DNA of 64,000 bases from Blasia pusilla (taxonomy: Eukaryota; Marchantiophyta; Marchantiopsida; Blasiales): the NCBI GenBank assembly GCA_050084515.1, contig CM114271.1, positions 35,898,001 through 35,962,000 on the forward strand, written 5' to 3'. Positions 22,957 to 34,200 of the stretch are shown piece by piece (the first letter of the stretch is position 1; each line of letters opens with the position of its first letter). The position numbers and the translations under genes were made by a program. Under the pieces are notes generated by a model. That model worked only from the letters and a program-made list of their open reading frames with translations, searched no databases and was not told the origin of the DNA.

Positions 22957-24230
22957 CGTTTCCATAGGTCTCGGTCTAGCCTCGCGTACCATGTCTGGAT
23001 AGCGTGGGACTTTGTCACCCCTAAGTGACACTAATCAAAGAAAGCAAGTGAGTGAAGGCCTCACGCCAAGTCTCACTTCGGAGCCTATGGAAGTCATGGA
23101 TGCTCCCTAACTTCTCAATCCATACCCCTTGGTAATTTGTGTGTAACTCCGCAAAGAACTCAACTACGGGGTTGAACCTAGGACGACCCGACTAGACAAT
23201 GCAACTGCTCCAGTTCGACTCATCCCTCCTAACACATTACTGATGGAAGAGGAAGTAGCCGCTCCTAACTCCTCCTTCTCCTCGTCTGGAAATGGCTTAG
23301 TCCATGACATATAGTGTGGGTCATAGTAGAGTCTCCATGCCTCAATCTCATAAGCACATCTCTAAGAGAACTCATGGTAATTGTCCATGGGTGCCCCCTC
23401 TAAGTGATGGAACATACCGTTCCATGTTGTGAACGGGTTGAACTCTCTAGAGTTCTTAGCCCGCTGTGAATCACACCAACTCCTTAACTCCGCAATGAAG
23501 TCCTGCAACTCTATCTTACCTATAGCATCCGAAAACGTACATGGTCCTCTTTCCCGATCGTCCATCTCGTACTCCCAAGCGGCAGGACCACTCACTATGT
23601 GCGGTCATGCAGTAAAATACTCCTCTATACCCTCCCCTTGTCTAAGGATGACATAGAAGGAGTTCAAGGTGGTCCTTCACGCAGAGACCCTCAAAACCTC
23701 GCGCCACTCCACGTAAAACCTCTAGAGCTACTCGCAAGTCCACCACCTAGCCTCTCAAAGTCCCGAAAGAACATCGTGATGATCATCATGCCCCTCTCCC
23801 GCAATCACTCTAAATCTCACAAGTAATCCCTCAATCACTCAACCGAAACACACGGCACTCAATCTATACTCCCTCTCATTGAGACGTATATTGTGCAACA
23901 ACAAGCGGCGTTGTGAGGCAAATCGGTTGATCTATTGTCTCATGGACATGACATACCCTCAACTTTGGACATCTCACACAGGTCTATGTCCCCTAAAACA
24001 CATACATCAATGATGCTCTCAAAAATCGCACAAAACCTAATATCCCCAAGTAACTTCCCAATACTCTAAAATCCCTAACATGAGCAGGGCAAAAGACCAG
24101 ATCTAGAATGGATAATCGGAACAATTGTCGATGTTGCTCCTCACCAACTGAAAATCTTGACCCTAACTTGGTGATGAAGAAAAAATTCTCTAATCAAAAA
24201 GTCGTACTCCTATGGTACTGACGGTACTTA

Positions 24231-25110
24231 AAACTTCTCGATGTTCGGTGCGGGTCCAACGGTATATTTTCGGCACGCAACGGCTAAAAATGACACGGCA
24301 CTCGGGAATGGGGTATGGCACTCAATGGCATACCCTCCTCTATTAGCAACACACACTCTATTCCCTAATGATAGTGCGGCTATGCGATCGAGACGATGCA
24401 GCGCAGCTACGAGCAGCACAACGCGGAAATCAGTGGCTACGGGCGTCACGGCACGGTACCCAATTGTCGTCGAGCGGCTACCAACCTCAAGACATAGTAG
24501 AACGGAAAGAGAACTCAGACCCTATAAATTAAGACATCACCTGCCATCAATGGAAGGTACTCGTAAACAATCGATGTGCAACGGCCGATGACGACACAAG
24601 TGCACTACTGTTGTCGATGTCAACGATGTAAAACGATGATCAAAAACTCACTCTCGACCCTCGGTTGTTGTTGCTAGAACTCAGTGGCCTTAAGTCAAAA
24701 AAATAGGTCTTCAGTGCCTACATTCCAATCAACAACGGTGAAGAACGCAATCAACGAAGGCCAATGGACGGAGCAAGGACGGCCCGAATGGACAATGAAA
24801 GTCAATAGTAATTATGATATCTTTCATGTTGGAAAATATTGCTCTATTTTAACCTTATTCAGTAATTCAATGTCTTTTGTTTTTTCCCACTCCACTAATT
24901 CCTTAAACTAAGGGTCAACTCACTAAAATTACTCACATTTGGCTTATACTCCACTAAGCCCAATAAATATTACGTCAACACCCACTAAATCAATTTTTCA
25001 CTCATTTTAACCTCAAGGTCATAGGTTTCACTTGTCCTTTCCACAATAATAAAATATTTCTAATTTTTCTACCTCAAATAAGAAGTACCAAGAATTTCAA
25101 AATTTGCTCC
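24231..25110. other. non-coding, nothing recognised
   Basis: The plus-strand frame 24241-24591 (116 residues, Arg/Thr/Ser-rich) has no family motif. The DNA becomes AT-rich after 24800. Confidence 0.3.
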
Positions 25111-25111
25111 T

Positions 25112-25474
25112 TCCTCACACGGTAGCAATGGCAGCTCACGAAAATTGTCACAACTTTGCACTAAAATGTTGAGATTGCACATTGTTTCTTCAAGAACATG
25201 CACGTCTTCCCGATCTACAACAGCGTTAAATTGATTTCTTTTTTCAACCTTCCAGAAAAAAATGACACGGACTATCGTGCAACCCATGGCCTCTTCTCAC
25301 GGTGGCTATGGCAGCTCTGCGGAAATGTTCATAACTTTGTGCTAAGATGTTGAACTTGCACACCGTTTCTTCCAAAGCGTACAAAATTTCTTGATCTACA
25401 AAAAATTAAAATCTTTTCTTCATTAATTTTTCCAGAAAAAAATTTACGGTGACTGTTGTGCAGCTCACAGTCTC
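25112..25474. repeat. tandem duplication, 180-bp unit
   Basis: Two adjacent units, about 25112-25291 and 25292-25474, share CACGGT(A/G)GC, ATGGCAGCTC, AACTTTG, TTGCACA, GTTTCTTC, GATCTACAA and TTCCAGAAAAAAAT in the same order with an offset of 180 bp. A partial third unit may start at about 25449. No coding potential is evident. Confidence 0.75.
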
Positions 25475-25699
25475 TTTTTTCTACAAAAAAAATTGGCAAC
25501 GCTTCCGCGTTGATTACTCCCAACAAAAATGTGAAACGTGTAAAAACAGCAACCAGAGAGTTATACAATGCTCCGAGAGCACTAGCATGGATCATCCCAC
25601 CCCCATACACTGCCATACTCAATTTCTAACAAAATTTGGACAGCGCTTCCACACGCCACTCTTTCGTATGAAAAATCAGTAAAACAAAACACAAAAACA

Positions 25700-26130
25700 A
25701 GCAACTCTTGCTCCGGTTAGCACTCCCATGAGCTGTTGAATGGGGAACATGGTTCCGAACTTACAAAAGAGCGAGAAACCAGCAAGCTTTCTCTTGGAGG
25801 TATATCCCCTTCCCTCTCCCAAACTCTCTCAACGGTAACCTATGTTTGGAGGTCATCTCCTTGGATCTGTTGTAGCGGATCAATGACCACTTCCAAAAGT
25901 GGAAAGTCAACTATAGTAAAAATGGTAGCTTTCCCAAAATAGAAAGTTCCTAATATAGCTCCAAATGAGCCAAAACAAAGGGAAAGCCTGCTCTCTCACG
26001 TTATCCGTACCCTTAGCAGCTCATCCTCGACCTAATGAGGTTGTCCTCTAGTATCTCCGAAGTCGCTATACTAGATCTTGTCAATCTATCCTAACAAACG
26101 TGGCAACTTGTCAGTTCTCTACATCATCCA
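25700..26130 (-). repeat. dispersed LTR-like repeat, copy 2 (minus)
   Basis: The reverse complement matches the repeat at 27640-28275 through stretches such as TTTTGGCTCATTTGGAGCTA and the AGGATAGAT...GATCTAG block at the upstream end (about 26075-26095 in plus coordinates). It also matches GAGAGAG-TTGGGAGAGGG near 25815-25840. It is shorter than the other copies at the downstream end. Confidence 0.6.
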
Positions 26131-27414
26131 CGCGATAAAACTCTACATGTTGACTAACTAAGATGTGACAAAGCACAATTTATCATCTATAGTATAAATT
26201 TTTGTCAAGGTTGGAGTTGCAAAGACTCAAAATGAAGATTTCGCAAATATTTTTCCTTAAATGATGACCCTAACTTTTTAATGTTGAAACCCCTAAAGAG
26301 GGAGGAGAGGAATAGTATAGATTCCATCCTACATTCTATTACCTGCTATTTGACTAAGTATATGCTACAAGCTTCAAAAGTGTGTTATATATATAAATAC
26401 ACATTTGCAACATTAACTCATTTGAATATCATAAATGTTATCAAGGCGGGATACAATTATGAGACTGAAATTTTGAGAGGAATCCAATGGGTGAAAGATT
26501 TGGTAAACTCTAAGCAAAGAAGTATTAAAGCATTCACAACAATAGTTTTGCAAGTGAAGTTTGAAACATAAACAAAGGCTCACAATAGATATGAATATTA
26601 ATATTAAACAATGGAATTGAAATGAATCTAACAAATAAAAAATAGAGTGAACGTCTCAAATGAATATGGAAGATGTCAAATAGGAAAAAATCAATTTTTT
26701 GAAAAACTTTACGATTTGAACATGAGTATAAAAAAACAAACAAACACGCAATAATTTAAGTTTGAAGATCCCATTGCAATAAGTAGGAAATCATTACATC
26801 TTATAGTTGTAGCACATACACATAGCAAAATTTAGTGGTATAACTAATTACAAGAGATATGCATTTGAAGGAGTGTTGTGATATTGAATACATATTGAAA
26901 ATAAAAGTGAAGCCTACATTTGGGATTGTAATTTTAATTAAGTAAGTACCTAGGCTCCAAGCCAATATTTCACCATATACAATAACTTTGTCTAAATGTG
27001 ACCAATGATTGCTATTGAATCATCTAATTGGGTTTGCCCAATTAACCTTATTTATTTTGTTCACTTTGTTCTCCAAATCGATTATGATTCCAATTAAGAA
27101 TTTCTTTTAGTATAGGAGACATTATCACATAAATTTTTTCACTTTCCAACTTGGAGGATCGTAAAACCTCACCCACTCATAAACTCATTCGATGATTAAG
27201 ATCACATATGAGTATCAAGTAAGTACTCTCTTACCATTGGATCTGCACTACTATTCCTACAAGTGACCAAAACACATTTATCCTTTGTTATAAGCTTGGG
27301 AAATGAGAATAATAACCATTATTTCTCTTTGTGAAAAGAAAAGTATGGAGGTGATTCGTGGCTTCTTCCATGGTATCATGCTCTTGATTAGCTATCTAAG
27401 TTCAATATAATCTT
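26131..27414. other. AT-rich, nothing recognised
   Basis: Long AT-rich stretch. A 96-residue plus-strand frame at 26281-26571 has no motif. It may be degraded retrotransposon sequence, since a copia fragment follows, but nothing supports a specific call. Confidence 0.3.
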
Positions 27415-27612
27415 ATGCGAAACAATTTTGAATTTTTTACGCAATTGGATCAAACTAAGATGCTTAAAGTGTTTGAAAGTAAGAAGATAAATAATCCCAA
27501 CATGTATTATGATATGGATAGAAGCTCAATCTACTTAACTATCACAAGACCAAATCTAAAGCTTTTTATTGGTTTAGTGGGCCACTTTGTGCAATCTCCA
27601 TAGAAATTTACT
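27415..27612 (+). pseudogene. Ty1/copia pol fragment (RT to RNase H junction)
   Basis: The plus-strand frame ends YLTITRPNLKLFIGLVGHFV, closely matching the copia block Y-L-T-x-T-R-P-D-I-x-x-A-V just after reverse transcriptase. The Asp of that block is Asn here. No other copia domain is visible nearby. The LTR-like repeat copy 3 begins about 30 bp downstream, so both may derive from one element. Confidence 0.6.
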
Positions 27613-27639
27613 TTGATGTAATAAGGCAGATATCACGAC

Positions 27640-28275
27640 TATTAGGATAGATCGGTGGGATCTAGCAGAGCGTCTTCACAAGTAGTGGAGGACAAGCCTA
27701 GGAGGTCGAAAATGACCTGTTGAGGCCCCGGGAAACCTGAGAGAGCAAGTTTTCTCTTCGTTTCGGCTCATTTGGAGCTATATAGAGAAACTTATTATTT
27801 CAGGTAAGTTTCCATGTTGAGGATAGGAGACTTTATATTTTTAGTAAGTGGCCCTTGACCTCCTACATCAGGTCAAGAGCCAAGGAGGTGACTTGGGAGC
27901 ATAGGTTACCATGGAGAGAGCTTGGGAGAGGGGAGGGGTATACCTCAAGGAGAGAGAGCTTGAGAGCTCATTCTCTCTTTGTTGAAACTCTTGGCATGAG
28001 GCGGCGGAGCTATGGTCCCTTGTCTTGTGAATAACCCAACCCTCTCATTAGGAGAGTGGCTTGGTTTGACATGAGAGAGAGTGCACACCTTTGAGAGCTA
28101 TGGTGTGAGATGGTGTAGAGAGAGATTGGATCTTATTTTATTGGAGATATTTTGGTATTTCTCGCCTCTGTGTATGGATGCCATGAGTTAGCATGGGATC
28201 GTGTGTGTGTTTGTGTGTGTGTTCGATGAGAGCAATGTATGTTGTGTAGCGATGTGTATGCGCACGACACAGAAC
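27640..28275 (+). repeat. dispersed LTR-like repeat, copy 3
   Basis: This is the best-preserved copy by eye, sharing GGTCAAGAGCCAAGGAGGTGA-like and GAGAGTGG(C/G)TTGGTTT stretches with copy 1. It ends with GCAATGTATGTTGTGTAGCGATG and a GT-rich microsatellite (about 28200-28224). No coding capacity. Confidence 0.7.
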
Positions 28276-29950
28276 TTAAGGTATAGTAAGGCCACAATTA
28301 AGTTAACATTTTGTTACCTATGGCTTAAGCAACCTTAGACATTAAACGCAAAAGATCCACTTCTTGAAATGTGTTTGGATTTGGAAGCGTTGTAGTGAGT
28401 TGAGATTCCAAGGAAACAACCAATTATTGCCTTACTATAAGCAAAAATTGAATACAAAGAAACAACCAGGGTACCATGTGAATCAATTTGGCTTAGTAGT
28501 CTTATTGTAGATAAAAAATTAGAGTGTTTAAGCTCTAATTAACACACACATATACACATAACACAAGTAATGTTCATTTGGAAAGCAATATAATACCTTA
28601 TGCAAGGACAGAGCACATTGAGTTGCATGATAACTTCATTAGAGAGAAAGTCTTCTCAAATGAAGCGGAGCTTACATCTATGAATACATATCAACAATTG
28701 AATGACATTTGCACCAAGGCACTACGTAGAGACACTTGTGATTTCTTTTGATTCGATTCAGGATTCGAACCATTTGGATTGACCTTACTACTAGAACATC
28801 CATACCAATGCGATGTACAAGTAGAAAATTTCCCAAATATGTTAAAATCTTAAAAAAATCTCCCATAAAAAGAAGACACATCAATCTTATTTGATCAAAT
28901 CAAGGGGAAAGATAGATCTTCTCTCATAGAAGATCCACATATTGTCATAATAGCATACATCCATTGAAAATAATCTTGTCCAAATTTTAGATCCACTCAA
29001 AATTGGATGATCTTATACAAAGATCCTTGGACAAAAACTGATTGTAAGAAATCGCTCCCTCCAAAATTTCTTTGGGTAGATATTTTGGGGTACATTTTTA
29101 TTTTTATTCCAATAATTTACCAATTTTCTTCAATTCACACTAAATCTCCATTATGGGACAAACATTCACCAAGTTTTTTTGGAAAGGAAAACTTTTTCAA
29201 AAGGGTTGGTTTGCTCCAACCGATGCTACAAACCCAAGCCAACATCCACTTATTTACTCATCACACAAAATGTGTAGCGTGACCCCATATAAGCGTGTCA
29301 TTGTGAAATGATATCGGATGAACTAGGATACAATTCAATCCACCATTTAATTAGGAGGTCTACTTAAAATGTAATGCACTCTTAACATCATTTTGAGACA
29401 TTGTACTTTAGACTTAGCCACTAGTTGTACTATTCTTGGCACCGGCCACAATTGCTTAAAAGTAGGATCCACTCTTCCAATGAATCCACAAAATCATCCA
29501 ATGGGATCCACTCTTTCAATATACCATAGGTAATAATCCTTTCAACCACTCCACTCTTGTGTACTCTTTGTGATTATGTCGTATGTGGTGCTAACTAGTG
29601 CTCGTGCTATATGCAGGCAATCTTCAAAGTTTTACAAGCCTTCTATCCTCATTTCCCTTCCTCATTTACTTGAATTTTCTCCTCTTAATTGAATCCTCTC
29701 TTTTACATTGACATGTGTCAACTCCATAATAACCTTTAGAGGTCAGATGCCAACCCCTCTAACCCCATCCTCTTTTAAATATATAAATAACCATTAATAT
29801 ATAACAGAAGCATTTGTTTTAATACCCTCTATTCCCCCCAACATCCCTCCAAAGTTTGAGCTTCTAGGTAGTCTTAAGTTAAGCTTACCACTCTTCTCTC
29901 ACCTGATTATGTGTGTAAGTCTTGCTTATCATCTAGCTTTCCCATGACTC
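28276..29950. other. AT-rich, nothing recognised
   Basis: No motif-bearing frame on either strand. Short frames at 28678-28884 (-) and 29007-29282 (+) are unremarkable. Confidence 0.3.
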
Positions 29951-31214
29951 ATCCATTATACCAATCTTGTAACTAGTCCTCTCATCTTTTCATGATAACT
30001 ACCCCTACTGGTCATTACTTCTTGACAACTACCCCTACTGGCAAGTGATACAATAAGATTGGAGGTCTCATCACACTTGATTTCATTACTGTCAGAAGTG
30101 TATTGGTGGAGATGTTGTGAAGTTAGTGGTGCCAGGAAATCAAACCCTTGCATTTTCCAGTTCTGACTTAATGGACATCCCTACACTAGTAAGGATTGTA
30201 CAAATACTCAGACTCAGGGCATTGACGAGGAATGAATCTTTCGTGTGCCGTCCTTCGCAGGTTTCTCCGCTGTGTTACACCGGAGAAGATTTTGGAAGGC
30301 CCAAGTCATCATTTTACAGATTGGAATGTTCAGAATGGTATTGGGTCGGCCTTTGAAGGTAAGAGGTGACTGGCATTCCGGAATAGTCCCATATGAAAAC
30401 CTTCGCCATGTCAAGCATTTAGTCACATAGGCCTGTCGAGGCCTAAGAGTCTTTACAACAATAGTTACTCCTCCATTCTCTATCCCTTCACCAAACCCAC
30501 GAAACAATGATGAATTCACCATTGTGTTTCTAATGTCAATAATGTGTATGAGAAGCTCTGCTGGATATTTCTGGTAAGTAGATTTAATACTAGTCATGTC
30601 ACTTGTCAATTAAAGCAACTCCTCAGCCAGTTCGGAAGCCCCAAAGAACGTTAAGGTTCCTCGCGCAAAGATCGCAAAAGTTTAGGCGAGAAAGTGCATG
30701 GACAGGACCAAATTGACTTGTAAGAGCACACAACAAAAGATAAATCATAAAACACTTGAAACATGACGTTTCACATTGTTTCTGGATCCTGAATCTCTCT
30801 ACAGGTGATGGTCGGCCTTCACTCTGGGCAGACACCATTTGCATGGTACCAATGAATGAGCCGGTGCCTATGAGTGTCTGGTATGGAGGACATTTGCTAA
30901 TTAATTAGCTCAAACTGACGTTGCTGAGATGAGCTTTGTGTGTTATTGCACAACTATAAGTACAGAGTATATACACTATACAGCCCCAGGCCCTGCAGGA
31001 GACTGAGACGAACACAACGATCATAGACTGTACACTAAAAGAATAGGGGCTTGACCGTAGGCATGTCTCCAAGTTAGCATACTTTCAAAGACTGCCATTA
31101 GCAAGCAGCGTCAGGGCTGAACGCCCACTCATGCTCATGATCAACCGAGAAGTTTCCCATGACACAAGATGTACATCCAGGCTCGTGAGAGATCATGCCT
31201 CAAGGCGTCCATCA
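29951..31214. other. 3' flank of the LCAT-like gene with unassigned minus-strand frames
   Basis: Two minus-strand frames, 30844-30623 (73 residues) and 30609-30214 (131 residues), lie on the same strand as, and downstream of, the LCAT-like gene. They have an ordinary composition (for example LTFKGRPNTILNIPICKMM), but I recognise no family and no consistent splicing between them. They could be exons of an unidentified gene or 3' untranslated sequence. Confidence 0.3.
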
Positions 31215-34200
31215 TCAAGACATTACAATACCTTTCTTACCTCTTGTGTTGGCTGCTATAGCCTTCTCTGAAGCAGCCGCCATTGCCTGGTCCAGGGCTA
31301 TTGCAGTCTCCTGGGCATCTGCTCCTTCTGCAACTCCGACAGTATCAATTTCAATGCATCCTTTCTCGCCTTCCAAATTGTACAACCCTGGAGGCCGTGA
31401 CCTGGTCACATGCGCATGGGCCTCCGCTCTGGCATCAGAACCTCTCTCACCAGATGATATTGTGGCAATATACTCCTTCTCCATGTCCATGACATAATCC
31501 TCACTATCATCTATATCTGAACTAATATGCTCGCCCAGCCCTTCTTCAGTATTCATCATAATACGCTGTCTCTTGTGTTCCTCAAACTCAGCCTTTGTGG
31601 GAAGTATCACGTAATCATAAAGAGGATCATAGAAGGGATCCGGTTCCCCAGCTCCTAGCCAATGTTTCATAATCCGGAAAAATCGCTCATCATTCAATAT
31701 TCCACGATGATCGCCTGGAATTCCCACTCTTGAAAGAGCATCGAGTTCATCTCCCTGCCACAAGAAATAACCAGAGTCTCATGTCCAGTTTCCCTCAGAT
31801 ACAAGACAGCAATGTTGCAGTAAGCACCCCACCCTTGCCAGAGTCTACAATCTTGTTCCATAGATAGCCTCAAACACATTTCATATTTTGCTATGCTCCA
31901 GGCCTCAGGTAACAAGAAACAAGTTTCATGTCTGAATTAGCTAAAAAAGCCTTAGGCAGTGGACCATTCTGTCAACAATAATGAAAATCATTGATAAAAG
32001 AAACCCACCATTGCTGATTCCGCTGGCACTGTCCCATCACCATTTATGAAGTCAAAGTCCGCCTATGAAAACAGTATCCATAGACTCAGTTAGTGATCTG
32101 AGACTCTGAATAGCCCTTTTCATTGGAGACAAGTGGCATCTTCGCCAAAAATGCTACATCTTCCTTCCAATGAAAATTCTATGTTGGCAAACTGTTGAAA
32201 TTTGTTAATATCTAGTTTAGTCATGCTCTAAAAATAGTTAGTCAAATACTAACTTAGTTGGATACTAATTTAGTTAGCTAGAGATAACTTAGTGTTCCTC
32301 TATCTTTTAGGGTAACCTTGAATTAGGGCAATTCTCGAGTTAGGGTTAGCCACCGTCTGTTATTTAGGGTATGGATCTGTTCAAGAAGATCTAAGGGCCA
32401 GAAGTGCTCACCCTGATGTATATAATGTCTCTGTTTAGAGAGCAGAAGCCAATTCTACAGCATGCACAGTTTTGGTGAGGACTCCTGAGGCTCTTGGTCC
32501 TGCTGCAGAGTGATCAGAGAGTAGGAAGAGGAGATTGAGACTAATTGCTGTGCTTGCTAGAGCCTCACTGGAAGGCAGGTTGTTTTGTCTAGTATGCTGA
32601 TGGAGATTGTTTGTGCTCAATGGTGAGCCATGTCTGATCTCTGAGCTGGTGACATGTGAGGACCTGTAGTGTGAGTGCAAGGTGTGGCTTTGTAGAATCC
32701 TTCTTAGTATCTCTTAGATAGTAAGAAGAGTCACATCATGGTAGGGCTCTGATTTGGCAATAGAGATAGGAACTGATTTGCTGATTGTGTACAAGCTGAA
32801 ATCATGGATGGTCTAGCTGATGCTAGCTCTGACTTTGTACAAGGAGATACTTCTGCTGGTCAATCATATTCTCACAAACTATATTCACATACTATCTCAA
32901 CTGTCTTTGAATCTTTATCCCCTAAATTAAGAAGACAAGAACAGAGAGATATGGAGTCCCTCATGTGAGGAATTCAAGATCTCAAAATCAAAACTGCACC
33001 TCTGTCCTTAAAATGTCCTGTAAAATGTGGATTGGAGAGTCTTCACTTCCATAACTGCAGAGAAGGTAGCACAATATCAGGTATAGAGATAGCTTAGTTC
33101 ATCCCCGGCCTGGTGAGGAGTGTGATTCACATACATGGTGTGCAAGCCAATATGCTATAGCCTAACAAAGCCCATGAGCAGGGTGGTACAAGGCAAACAG
33201 CAGGATCTTGATATCAACAGCAACCTCACTAGAGATATGAACAGTTCTACTGTATATTATTCGTTAAATCTGACAGATGCTCCCAAACAACCAACCACGG
33301 CATACAATTTGCCCCCTTCCACAAGCATACACAAGATTGGTTGTAATTATCTTCTGTTCCGACTAAACCATTAAAATTTCAAAGAATCTGCACCTTTGAA
33401 ACCTTCTGGCAAAACAGAACTACAGTATCCTTACGTTGAAAGAAGTAGATAATTTGGCAAGAAACAAGTGCTTTATCAATCATATTGGACATTTTCATGA
33501 GACATCAATTCTCAGTATAATGCCAAAAACCTCAGACATCATTCCTCATGCATCAAGTTGTAGACCTTGAAAGGAAAGTCACCGACATGAGGTAATGAAT
33601 GAAAGAATAGACAGGACATACCAAGTATGCATTGGTGTCTCGAGATCAGTGCCAAACACATTATAGAAGTTTATTCCCTTAGGAAGCTTGGCGGTTTTCA
33701 AGAGCCTTTGAGTTTCCATGGCCCAAGCCAATATATCTCGATTCAAGGGAACTGATACTTGTTCCCCATTGTAGTCCAGCTGTACCAGCAGGGAAACAGG
33801 AACATATGGATTAGCATCTAGAAGGGACACCAGTTGCTCCACCTGACTTATAATGCAGACTAAATGTCAGGGAGTCTACTGAGAACAGACGAGGCTTGAG
33901 AATCAAAACTCAATAAACTTGTATTTTCTATCTCAGTAAAAGCCTGGGATAGGAAAACCAGGAAACAAAAACTTACAACATTATCCTGCAGAGCTGCCAT
34001 CATTACACCAATACAATCTTTAGGACCAAAGGCTTCCATTTCAGTTTCACTTTCCCCATTGGAACCAAGCCGCTGATGCCAAAGCCTCAACTCAGGAGCT
34101 TCAGACCACGCAAAGTTTGGGGAGGCCATGAGCTCATACACAGATGGACATTCAATCAGCTGCAAAAAGGAAGCACGCCCATATAAGAACAAAAATGCTA

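Larger units (their letters stand above)
21540..24230 (-). pseudogene. Ty3-like gag region, heavily decayed
   Basis: Minus-strand pieces in several frames share a gag-like organisation. An N-terminal block at 23595-23362 reads FNPFTTWNGMFHHLEGAP. It is followed by YEIEAWRLYYDPHYMSW and PFPDEEKEE (about 23350-23270), then a zinc-knuckle-like CWACDGAHHQRD at about 22626-22660 whose last Cys is replaced by Tyr. Many stops and frameshifts intervene. The assignment to a Ty3-type gag rests on the knuckle and on the general order; no pol sequence follows within this stretch. Two palindromes inside it are listed separately. Confidence 0.5.

Noticed and set aside
28199-28226. GT microsatellite as a functional element
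   Set aside because: It is a simple repeat inside the LTR-like repeat copy 3, without other support.
31903-31970. Minus-strand NGPLPKAF stretch as an extra LCAT exon
   Set aside because: It has a plausible acceptor, but joining exon 10 directly to exon 11 aligns the family exactly (AESAM then GDELDALSRVG). The stretch ends in a stop and lies inside intron 10.
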